A DNA stretch of 64,000 nucleotides. It comes from Dongia_B soli. Its GTDB lineage: Bacteria; Pseudomonadota; Alphaproteobacteria; Dongiales; Dongiaceae. Location: positions 1 through 64,000 of the forward strand of contig NZ_JAXCLW010000008.1 in assembly GCF_034044715.1 (NCBI RefSeq), in the 5' to 3' direction. The notes below the pieces were generated by a model that was given only the letters and a program-made list of their open reading frames with translations, had not been told where the DNA came from and did no database searches. Position numbers and translations under genes: made by a program. This document shows positions 33,876-41,382 of this stretch, one piece after another (positions within the stretch are counted from its first letter, which is position 1; every line of letters begins with the position of its first letter).

Positions 33876-34002
33876 TCAATCGAAGATCAGGCGCAACCGG
33901 TCCCGCGGGGGTTGGCGCCTGAAGGCGCGCATATAGCAACGGGAAAAATGGGATAATGAGACGAAGCTGAGGGGCGATCCCGACTTCGGTGATGCTCATC
34001 TG
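33876..34002 (-). pseudogene. Remnant of the 3' end of an AraC/GlxA-family regulator gene
   Basis: This stretch is roughly 85 percent identical by eye to the last 126 bases of the intact regulator at 37948-39024 (region 37948-38073). Its minus-strand frame encodes SFVSLSHFSRCYMRAFRRQ and ends RLRLIFD plus TGA, matching the terminal HTH of that gene. One extra C shifts the frame after EVGIAP. Similarity stops abruptly at the CATCTG at 33997-34002. It lies in direct orientation to the intact copy, with the arsenic genes exactly between the two. Confidence 0.8.
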
Positions 34003-34030
34003 TGATGATGAAACTTTCACAGAAGCATTC

Positions 34031-34057
34031 TTGACTATTTCGATAATTCGCTATTTA
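34031..34057 (+). promoter_or_regulatory. Promoter and likely ArsR operator of the ars operon
   Basis: TTGACT (34031-34036) and TATTTA (34052-34057), with 15-bp spacing, bracket ATTTCGATAATTCG (34037-34050). That element shares ATTTCG with a clean inverted repeat before the second arsR. The likely transcription start falls at or next to the ATG at 34065, so the message may be leaderless. No ribosome site is visible. Confidence 0.5.
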
Positions 34058-34064
34058 TGGAAAT

Positions 34065-34400
34065 ATGAAAGAGAAACAAGCTTTGGAAGCCTTTTCCGCC
34101 TTGTCAAATGCGACGCGGCTGGAGGTGTTTCGATACTTAATCAAAATGGCACCGGATGCCGTACCTGCGGGAGACATTGCGCGCGAGGTCGAGATACCTG
34201 CAAGCACCATGTCGACTCAACTTGCGATCCTCAGTCGGGCGGGGTTGATCACGCCGATTCGTAGCGGACGCGTGGTCGGCTACAAGGCTGATATCGAAGG
34301 CGTGAGAGCTTTACTGAATTATCTCGTGCGCGATTGCTGTCGCGGCAAGCCGGAGGTCTGCTCGAACCTTATCAAGGCAGTATTACCGGACTGCTGTTAG
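34065..34400 (+). CDS. arsR: ArsR-family arsenite-responsive repressor 1
   Basis: 111 aa, winged-helix ArsR/SmtB fold: ALSNATRLEVFRYLIK, then IAREVEIPASTMSTQLAIL as the recognition helix. Cysteine pairs near the C-terminus (RDCCRGKPEVC and PDCC) could bind As(III), a location differing from the classical ELCVCDL site. It heads arsR-arsC-acr3 and probably represses itself. The local DNA is visibly more AT-rich than the surrounding chromosome, consistent with acquisition. Confidence 0.88.
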   Translation: MKEKQALEAFSALSNATRLEVFRYLIKMAPDAVPAGDIAREVEIPASTMSTQLAILSRAGLITPIRSGRVVGYKADIEGVRALLNYLVRDCCRGKPEVCSNLIKAVLPDCC

Positions 34401-34434
34401 CACCGGCGTAATCCGGCATCACTGGACGGACCTT

Positions 34435-34956
34435 ATGGAGGCTCTCGTGGTTGACCAGGTGTTCAACGTGCTCTTTCTGTGCACCGGTAATTCCGCGCGC
34501 AGCATTCTAGCCGAAGCTATCATGAACCGGGAAGGTCAGGGCCGCTTCAAGGGCTTCAGTGCTGGCAGTCATCCCAAAGGCCAAGTGCATCAATTCGCAT
34601 TAGGTTTATTGAAGAAAATGAACCATCCGACTGATGGATTGCGCTCTAAAGGCTGGGAAGAATTCGCACAGCCTGGCGCGCCCGAAATGGATTTCGTCTT
34701 CACTGTCTGCGACAACGCAGCAAATGAGGTCTGCCCTGTTTGGCCTGGACAGCCGATGAGTGCTCATTGGGGCTTACCCGACCCAGCAGCGGCTATTGGC
34801 TCAGAAACGGAGCAGCGTCTCGCTTTCGCCGATACATACCGCATGTTGCGCAATCGCATCAGCATCTTCATCAGTCTGCCTATGAAGTCGCTCGACAAGC
34901 TCAGTCTTCAGAATCGCCTGGAAGATATCGGCCGTAGCTTGCCCGAAACGGCTTGA
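34435..34956 (+). CDS. arsC: Arsenate reductase, low-molecular-weight phosphatase type
   Basis: 173 aa. It reduces arsenate to arsenite, which Acr3 then expels. The P-loop nucleophile motif is FLCTGNSARS, near residue 15. DFVFTVCDNAANEVCPVWPG carries the second and third cysteines typical of thioredoxin-coupled ArsC, and the general acid lies in GLPDPAA. The C-terminus (SLPMKSLDKLSLQNRLEDIG) is the usual family tail. It begins 34 bp after arsR; the exact start could be the GTG five codons in. Confidence 0.9.
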   Translation: MEALVVDQVFNVLFLCTGNSARSILAEAIMNREGQGRFKGFSAGSHPKGQVHQFALGLLKKMNHPTDGLRSKGWEEFAQPGAPEMDFVFTVCDNAANEVCPVWPGQPMSAHWGLPDPAAAIGSETEQRLAFADTYRMLRNRISIFISLPMKSLDKLSLQNRLEDIGRSLPETA

Positions 34957-34994
34957 GTTGCCCCGCATTACTCGACAAATAAGAAAGTCCGCAC

Positions 34995-36059
34995 ATGTCC
35001 ACGTTCGAGCGCTACCTGACCGTCTGGGTATTCCTCTGTATTGTTCTCGGTATCGCCCTTGGCAACTTCTTCTCGCCGCTCTTTCACATGATTGGCGCGA
35101 TGGAAATTGCCAACGTCAATTTTCCCGTCGCCATTCTTATCTGGCTGATGATCATTCCGATGTTGGTGAAGATTGACTTTGCCGCCCTCGGCCAGGTTAA
35201 GGAACATTGGCGGGGCATCGGCGTGACTCTGTTCGTGAACTGGGCTGTTAAACCATTTTCGATGGCCATGTTGGGATGGCTCTTCATTGGATATCTTTTC
35301 CGGCCTCTGCTACCAGAAGCTCAGATCGACTCCTATATTGCTGGTCTCATCATCCTGGCAGCTGCTCCCTGCACCGCCATGGTCTTTGTTTGGAGCAATT
35401 TATCCGACGGTGAGCCACATTTCACGCTGAGCCAAGTGGCGCTGAATGATATGATCATGGTGGTTGCTTTCGCACCTATTGTGGCGCTTCTTCTTGGCCT
35501 TTCGGCGATTACCGTTCCCTGGCAGACCCTGGCCTTGTCAGTCGCTCTTTACATCGTTGTGCCGGTGATTATTGCGCAGATCGTGCGACGCTCGATTATT
35601 GTAAGTGGCGGGCTTCCGGCGCTTCAGCGACTGCTTTCGACGCTACAGCCGGTTTCGCTTGTTGCACTTCTGACGACGCTGGTCCTGTTGTTCGGCTTCC
35701 AAGGGGACCAGATTCTGGCGCAGCCGACGACAATCGTCTTGTTGGCGGTCCCCATTCTGATCCAGGTCTATTTCAACTCCGGCTTGGCATATCTGCTAAA
35801 TCGGGCTTGCGGCGAAGCGCATTGTGTTGCCGCACCTTCCGCTCTGATTGGCGCCAGTAATTTCTTTGAATTGGCCGTGGCCGCCGCAATCAGCCTATTC
35901 GGCCTGCAATCCGGCGCCGCCCTGGCGACCGTGGTCGGTGTGTTGATCGAAGTCCCGGTGATGCTTTCCGTCGTCAAGATCGTCAATTCGACAAAGGCCT
36001 GGTATGAGCGGGGCCGCGCCGTACGCGGCGGGAAGCCGCTGGTCGGTCAGCATCGCTAG
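34995..36059 (+). CDS. acr3: Acr3-family arsenite efflux permease
   Basis: 354 aa with ten hydrophobic helices. It pumps arsenite out using proton exchange. Family motifs: FPVAILIWLMIIPMLVKIDF near residue 43, and ILAAAPCTAMVFVWSNLSDG containing the essential Cys of Acr3 near residue 127. GASNFFELAVAAAISLFG near residue 285 is the second conserved region. It is third in the ars operon, 38 bp after arsC. Its 3' end overlaps the frame-corrected end of the convergent flavoprotein gene. Confidence 0.93.
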   Translation: MSTFERYLTVWVFLCIVLGIALGNFFSPLFHMIGAMEIANVNFPVAILIWLMIIPMLVKIDFAALGQVKEHWRGIGVTLFVNWAVKPFSMAMLGWLFIGYLFRPLLPEAQIDSYIAGLIILAAAPCTAMVFVWSNLSDGEPHFTLSQVALNDMIMVVAFAPIVALLLGLSAITVPWQTLALSVALYIVVPVIIAQIVRRSIIVSGGLPALQRLLSTLQPVSLVALLTTLVLLFGFQGDQILAQPTTIVLLAVPILIQVYFNSGLAYLLNRACGEAHCVAAPSALIGASNFFELAVAAAISLFGLQSGAALATVVGVLIEVPVMLSVVKIVNSTKAWYERGRAVRGGKPLVGQHR

Positions 36060-37403
36060 AGATGACAGGAGATTCGACGCGGGCTGCTTCTCCACAGCAG
36101 ATCCTGCGCTCTATCTGCGTTGGTTCTCCACGGCAAACTTCATTTGCCAAGGCGTCTGTCGAGCAAATGCCAGTTTCCGGAAGCACAAGATGAATCTGCT
36201 GCGCTGCCTTAATGTCACCCGCGATCGCGGCAACGACAGAGCGGGCTTGCTCATAACCGGTAAGTAGCAAAAAGTCGGTGCGCGCCCGTAAGATTTCACG
36301 CCAACCGTAAAGAAGTTAGGCTCAGGGTGTGAAAGCTCTAGATAGCCATGCGGCGGAACAGTGCCACAGGAATGCAGATTGGGATCGATCATTGGCCCAA
36401 GGGCTTTGACGCTCTCCAGCGAGGGGTCAAGTTCCAATCTCAGCTCGCGGGTCATGTGGAGATCCGGACGTTGGCCGGTTGCGGCAATGATCTGGTCGAC
36501 CGGTCCGACTGACACAAGTCCATCGGCGGTTTCGCCGTGGAGGACCAGTCCGTCTCCGCTGGAGGAGACTTTCTCCGTTGAGAATCCCCGCACGAGATTG
36601 ACCTCGCCTTGATCAACGAGCTGCCTTAAATGCATGCCTAATGCGCCTCTGGCTGCGAGCTGATCGGCCTCTCCCCCGCCATAGATGCGCGCAAGGTCGG
36701 TTCCTCGAACGACCCAGGTGATTTGTTTGGCATTGCCAGGAAGTCTGGCAAGATCCAGCAGCACATTGATTGCCGAGTATCCCGACCCGACCACGGCGGA
36801 GCGCCTTCCGGCATAACGTTCCTTCAATTTTCCCAGAATATCGGGCATGCCATAAACAATGTGGGCTGCGTTCTCCGTCTCACCGGGTACAGTCAGTCCA
36901 GATCCACCAAGGGGGTTGGCATTTGTCCACGTGCCGGACGCGTCGATAACAGCCCGCGCGTGTTCGTAATACACATTGCCGGAGCTGTCCGCGATCCGTA
37001 GGCGAAACGGCTTCGCTGCGCGATCCTTGCTGGAGACCTTGTCAATGCCCGCGCGGGAAATTGCTGTCACGCGCGCGTCGGTTTTGATGAAGGGCTTCAG
37101 TTCGGGAACTTCCGCGAGAGGTTTCAGATAGCGTTCGACAATTTCGCCACCTGTCGGGAGGGTGGAGAGATTCGACATTTTCCAACCGGATTTTTCGAGG
37201 AATCGAACCGAGACGGGATCGATGCTCTGTTCCCATGTGGTAAATATCTTCACATGCGCCCAATCGAGCAGGTTAGTTCCCACCGACGCACCGGCTTCAT
37301 ATATGTGAAATTCGATACCACGCTCCGCCAAGTTGGCGCCGGCAGCCAATCCGATAGGGCCTGCGCCGATGACAGCGACTGGTAGATCTCTAAGTTGAGC
37401 CAT
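35983..37403 (-). pseudogene. ars-cluster flavoprotein (NAD(P)/FAD oxidoreductase), frameshifted
   Basis: From 37403 the frame gives VAVIGAGPIGLAAGANLAER (FAD site), SAVVGSGYSAINVLLDLAR (NADPH site) and DQIIAATGQRPDL, the pattern of flavin monooxygenase-like proteins found in ars operons. After GVKSYGRAPTF it runs into an unconvincing Arg/Ser-rich tail ending at 36111. In the next frame the expected C-terminus continues as LLLTGYEQARSVVAAIAG and LPETGICSTDALA, ending at 35983. One T is missing from a T5 run (A5 at 36269-36273 on the plus strand). A sequencing or assembly error at the homopolymer is possible. It is downstream of the second arsR on the same strand. Confidence 0.75.
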
Positions 37404-37456
37404 CCACCAACTCCTTCGTTAATTCCGGTAGAATCGAAATACGAGGTCAAAAAAAA

Positions 37457-37771
37457 TCAGGCGGCTTTGCCTCTTGGCTTGCAAGCGGCATCAACGCAGC
37501 ATTCAGCAACAAGGTAATCGACGAGGGAATTCATAGCTGTGTAATTGGCTCGGCAGATGAGAGTTGTTGCCTGCCGCTCCTGTGTGATTAGGCCATTCGC
37601 AACCAAGTTCTTCAGGTGATGCGACAGGGTCGATGCGGCAATTCCAATCTTGTCCTGCAAACTCCCTACCGGCAGGCCGTCATCACCTGCTCTTACCAGG
37701 GCACGATATACCTGTAAGCGGGTCGGATTGCCCAAGGCTTCAAGTTGGCTAGCTGCTAATTCGAGTTTCAT
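37457..37771 (-). CDS. arsR: ArsR-family repressor 2
   Basis: 104 aa, winged helix with EALGNPTRLQVYRALVRAG and IGIAASTLSHHLKNLVANGL as recognition helix, matching metal-sensing ArsR proteins. The C-terminal Cys cluster (VAECCVDAACK) is a plausible As(III) site. It precedes the broken flavoprotein gene by 53 bp on the same strand, so it likely controls it. Its own promoter and operator are visible upstream. It differs clearly in sequence from arsR 1. Confidence 0.88.
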   Translation of the reverse strand: MKLELAASQLEALGNPTRLQVYRALVRAGDDGLPVGSLQDKIGIAASTLSHHLKNLVANGLITQERQATTLICRANYTAMNSLVDYLVAECCVDAACKPRGKAA

Positions 37772-37777
37772 GGAAAT

Positions 37778-37832
37778 ATTGTGTATCTGAGCCCCTCTGT
37801 GGTCAAGAGCTTATTTCGGCATTTATCGAAAT
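37778..37832 (-). promoter_or_regulatory. Promoter and ArsR operator of arsR 2
   Basis: On the minus strand, TTGACC (37806-37801), a 17-bp spacer and CACAAT (37783-37778) form a good sigma-70 promoter. Just upstream is a perfect inverted repeat ATTTCG-N8-CGAAAT (37813-37832). The transcription start would fall about at the ATG (37771), giving a leaderless mRNA. Confidence 0.6.
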
Positions 37833-37947
37833 AGATCTTGAGTCCTCGTGCGTTGGCGCAGCAATGAGTTTTAGATTGAAATTGAAACCGGCATTACCGC
37901 GATCTTGACACACCGCTTTCAGCACAGTTCGCAAGGTGTTTTCGATC

Positions 37948-39024
37948 TTAATCGCAGATCAGCCGCAGCCGGTCTTGCCGGGGTTGGCGCCCGAAGGCGC
38001 GCATATAGCAGCGCGAAAAATGGGATAATGAGACGAAGCCGAGGGCGGTGCCGACTTCCGTGATGCTCATCTGGGTCTGATGCAGCAAGTGTCGGGCGCG
38101 CTGCATGCGGCGCTGCATGGCGAACTGGCTGGGGGCGGCGCCGAAACAGCGTTTGAACAGTCGTTGCAGCTGGCGTGGACAAATGCCGACCTGCTCCGCC
38201 AGCTCTTCCGTGGAGATCGGCTCGGCCAGATGCGCATCGATAATTTCCAGGGCCTGCAGCACCGTCGGGTTCCGGATGCCGCGGGCGCCGGCAGGGCAGA
38301 TATGCTGGCTTTCCGTCCCCGGGCGCAGGCGATCGTGATTGAGCGCATCGGCGATCGCACGGGTGGACCGCTCGTCCAGGGCTTCGGCCGTGCAGGCGAG
38401 GGCGAAATCGATCAGCGCCTTCTTACCGGCGCAGGTCAGGCGACGGTTATCGGCGACATAGAGGCGGTCCTGCAGGTCGAGGTCGGGCCAGGTCTCGCTG
38501 AGACTGTCTTGCAGCGGCCATGGCGCGGTACAGCCTCTGCCATCGAGCAGGCCGGCTTCGGCAAGCAGCGGCACGGCATCGCCGCTGGCGAGAATGTGAC
38601 TGTGTCGGGCGGCGGCGCGCCGCAGCCAGGCCAAGAGCTTTTGGTCGGCTATGGCCTCGTCGCCGCTCAGCAGCACGATATTATCCGGGCACTCTTCGCC
38701 GCAAATGGCGCGGGCCGGTTGTACCGCCGTGCCGAGCGAACAAAGGACTGGCAGGCCATCGCTGCTGAGCAGTTGCCAAGTGAAGACGGTGCGGCGGGCC
38801 CGGGCATTGGCGATGCCGAATGTGTCGCAAAGCGCCGCCAGCTCATAAAGCGGGAAACCCGGCAGCATCAGGATGGTGATCTCGATCCGGCCGGTTGCCA
38901 GACTTCGCCGCAAAAGGGGCATCGTCGCCGACGGCAAGACCGCCGGCAGGGCAGGCCGCGGGGAAGGGGATCGAAGCTCTTGCATCGGCTGCATCGGATC
39001 GGCTCTGCTGGCAGTTGCCGCCAT
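37948..39024 (-). CDS. AraC/GlxA-family regulator with DJ-1/PfpI-like domain
   Basis: 358 aa. The N-terminal part (about 45-215) is a class I glutamine-amidotransferase/DJ-1-like domain (IEITILMLPGFPLYELAALCD, NIVLLSGDEA) and the C-terminal 100 residues are a double HTH (ISTEELAEQVGICPRQLQRL and ITEVGTALGFVSLSHFSRCY). This is the architecture of GbdR and CdhR, which control glycine betaine and carnitine catabolism, so the demethylase genes at 25.7-32.4 kb are plausible targets. It is divergent from the LysR gene. A diverged copy of its 3' end lies 4 kb downstream, beyond the ars genes. Confidence 0.85.
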   Translation of the reverse strand: MAATASRADPMQPMQELRSPSPRPALPAVLPSATMPLLRRSLATGRIEITILMLPGFPLYELAALCDTFGIANARARRTVFTWQLLSSDGLPVLCSLGTAVQPARAICGEECPDNIVLLSGDEAIADQKLLAWLRRAAARHSHILASGDAVPLLAEAGLLDGRGCTAPWPLQDSLSETWPDLDLQDRLYVADNRRLTCAGKKALIDFALACTAEALDERSTRAIADALNHDRLRPGTESQHICPAGARGIRNPTVLQALEIIDAHLAEPISTEELAEQVGICPRQLQRLFKRCFGAAPSQFAMQRRMQRARHLLHQTQMSITEVGTALGFVSLSHFSRCYMRAFGRQPRQDRLRLICD

Positions 39025-39116
39025 TTATGCGGTGGTCCAAGCATGCCTTGCGTGATCCACCGCGCAAGCGAGACTATGTCATTGTCAGATGAGAAAAAGT
39101 CATCTAACCAATCTTT

Positions 39117-40034
39117 ATGCGGCGGCAGATACCTTCTCTTACGGCCTTGCGGGCATTCGAAGCGGCGGCGCGGCTTTCCAGTTTCCGTGCCGCGGCGGAG
39201 GAGCTGAGCATCACCCAATCGGCAGTCAGCCATCAGATCGCCGGGCTGGAGGAACGTCTTGGCACGGCCTTGTTTCACCGCACCGCCCGGCGGGTCGAAC
39301 TGACCGAGGCCGGCGCGCTTTATTATCCCTTCCTGCGCGACGCCTTCGATCGCATCAGCCAGGGAACCGATCTGGTGCTCCGCGTCGCCACCACCGACGA
39401 TCTCATGGTGCAGGTTTATGTCACCGTGGCGGCGCGCTGGCTGATCCCGCGGCTGCATCATTTCCAGGCGGTCAATCCCGATATCCTGGTGCGCTTCAAT
39501 ACCAGTCATTTCTACTGGCATTTCGACCCCAGCACCGCCGATCTCGGCATGGTCTGCACCGATGACACGGGCGACCCCAGCTACCATTTCACCTTTCTCG
39601 CGCCGGCACGGCTGGAAGTTGTCTGCAGTCCGGCTTTGGCGAAAAAGGGATTGAAGCGGCCGGCCGATCTCGCCGATCACGCTCTGCTGCAGCTTTTCAA
39701 CAAGGAAGAAGATTGGGAGGTCTGGCGCGCCGCTGCCGGCATTCCCCATCTCAAGGGCCGCAGCCATCTCAATGGCCGTGCTGTGCCGAAATTCGATTCT
39801 TATCTGCTGGCATTGGCGGCGGCGATCGATGGCCAGGGTGTGGCGCTGGCGCCGCATTTCCTGGTCGCGGAGGATTTGAAAAGCGGCCGTCTGGTGCGGC
39901 CCTTCAATATCAGCGCCAAGCAGCCCGGCGGCTGGTATCTGGTCTGCCGCAAGGAGCGCGCCCAGGAGCCCCGCATTCAGCGTTTCACTGCCTGGATGCA
40001 GGAACAGATCGCGCAGGACCCGGATTTTATCTGA
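39117..40034 (+). CDS. LysR-family regulator, GcvA-like
   Basis: 305 aa. N-terminal winged helix (LTALRAFEAAARLSSFRAAA, then ITQSAVSHQIAGLEERLG) with the DNA-binding pattern of the GcvA/AmpR subgroup. The rest (about 90-300) is a periplasmic-binding-protein-like effector domain. The gene is 92 bp from the divergent AraC/GlxA regulator, so they share a control region. The GcvA subgroup includes regulators of glycine cleavage, which would fit one-carbon metabolism nearby, but the target is unproven. Confidence 0.88.
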   Translation: MRRQIPSLTALRAFEAAARLSSFRAAAEELSITQSAVSHQIAGLEERLGTALFHRTARRVELTEAGALYYPFLRDAFDRISQGTDLVLRVATTDDLMVQVYVTVAARWLIPRLHHFQAVNPDILVRFNTSHFYWHFDPSTADLGMVCTDDTGDPSYHFTFLAPARLEVVCSPALAKKGLKRPADLADHALLQLFNKEEDWEVWRAAAGIPHLKGRSHLNGRAVPKFDSYLLALAAAIDGQGVALAPHFLVAEDLKSGRLVRPFNISAKQPGGWYLVCRKERAQEPRIQRFTAWMQEQIAQDPDFI

Positions 40035-40161
40035 GCGGTCGCCCAATTGCGCAGAAAGGCGTCAGGAAGGGCAGAAACGGATATCGACAGCGCCGGCTCC
40101 ATCGGCTATCAGGCGAGCCCCATCATCGATTCAATTTATCCCAGTCCAATGGACCCCGGTC

Positions 40162-41370
40162 ATGTCCAGCGACCATGCCGCTTGCCTGCCTTCACCGCAT
40201 GACGACTGCCGCAATACACCACGCGCCGATATCGCCGCTTGGGCCGCTGTGCTTTCCATCGCGGTGGGCAGCTTCGTCATGGTGACCACCGAATTCCTGC
40301 CGATCGGCCTATTGACCGATATCGCCGCGGGGTTGCGGGTCAGTGACGGCACGGCCGGTTTGATGGTGACCATGCCGGCCGCTGCGGCAGCGATCGCCGC
40401 ACCGACGCTGATCATGCTCTCCGGCGGGCTGGACCGGCGCTATGTTCTCTGGGCCTTGATGGGCCTGTTGATCGTCTCCAACAGTGTGGCTGCTTTGGCG
40501 CCCAGTTTTCCGGTTCTCCTGATCGGCCGAGTACTGCTCGGAATCTGTGTCGGTGGTTTCTGGTCCTTCGCCACCAATATCGGCCGCCGCCTTGTGCCGG
40601 AGGTTGCGGGCAGCCGTGCAGTGGCCTTGGTCCTCGCTGGTATCTCGGTGGGCACCGTTTGTGGTGTGCCGGCCGGCGCGCTGATTGGCGATCTCTTTGG
40701 CTGGCGGGCGGCTTTCGGACTAACCGCCGGCTTCACTGCTTTGGTGCTGCTGTCGCAGATCCTGCTCCTGCCACCCTTGCCGGCGCAGCAGGCTGTGGGG
40801 TTGCGGCATCTCTTTGCGCCGCTACGCTGGCCCATGGCCCGCATCGGCTATCTGGTCTGCATCTTTCTCTTCATTGGCCAGTTCGCTGCCTATACCTACC
40901 TGAAGCCGCTGCTTCAGCAGGTCATCGGGCTGGCGCCGGACTATATTGCCTTGCTGCTCCTGGTCTATGGTCTGACCGGCATCGTCGCCACCTTCATCGG
41001 CGAGCGGGCGACGGCGCGCAGCCTCGGCGGCGCCATGATCGGCATCACCGTCATCCTCGGCCTCACCGTGATCGCGGCGCCGCATGCTACCGAGGGCCAG
41101 TTGCTGATCACCGCCCTGGTGGGGCTCTGGGGCTTCGCTTTCGGTGCCATTCCGGTCGCCATCACCAATTGGATGTTCAAGGCGGTACCGGACAATCCGG
41201 AAGCCGGGCAGGGGCTGCTGGTGTCAGTGGTGCAGGTGGCGCTGTCTTCTGGCGCGCTGGTCGGCGGGCTGCTGGTCGATCATGCCGGCATCGTCAATGC
41301 AATGACCGCGGCCGGCAGTCTCGTCCTGGTCGGCGGGCTGATTACCGCACTCTTCGCGCGCCGTTTCTAA
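40162..41370 (+). CDS. MFS drug/nucleoside exporter-like transporter (DHA1 type)
   Basis: 402 aa, twelve hydrophobic segments. The opening SFVMVTTEFLPIGLLTDIA and LLIGRVLLGICVGGFWSFA resemble the NepI/YdhP branch of DHA1 exporters, which includes purine nucleoside and sugar efflux proteins. The N-terminal 25 residues are charged and probably cytoplasmic. It is 127 bp after LysR on the same strand and ends 12 bp before the convergent selO stop. Substrate is unknown. Confidence 0.85.
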   Translation: MSSDHAACLPSPHDDCRNTPRADIAAWAAVLSIAVGSFVMVTTEFLPIGLLTDIAAGLRVSDGTAGLMVTMPAAAAAIAAPTLIMLSGGLDRRYVLWALMGLLIVSNSVAALAPSFPVLLIGRVLLGICVGGFWSFATNIGRRLVPEVAGSRAVALVLAGISVGTVCGVPAGALIGDLFGWRAAFGLTAGFTALVLLSQILLLPPLPAQQAVGLRHLFAPLRWPMARIGYLVCIFLFIGQFAAYTYLKPLLQQVIGLAPDYIALLLLVYGLTGIVATFIGERATARSLGGAMIGITVILGLTVIAAPHATEGQLLITALVGLWGFAFGAIPVAITNWMFKAVPDNPEAGQGLLVSVVQVALSSGALVGGLLVDHAGIVNAMTAAGSLVLVGGLITALFARRF

Positions 41371-41382
41371 GATCGGCGATTT

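Noticed and set aside
36269..36273. Programmed ribosomal frameshift in the ars flavoprotein
   Set aside because: A T5 run alone is not a recognised slippery site with a stimulatory structure, and an indel or sequencing error is simpler.
33876..38073. Insertion sequence or integrase carrying the arsenic genes
   Set aside because: No transposase or recombinase reading frame and no terminal inverted repeats were found; only the direct gene-end repeats support mobility.
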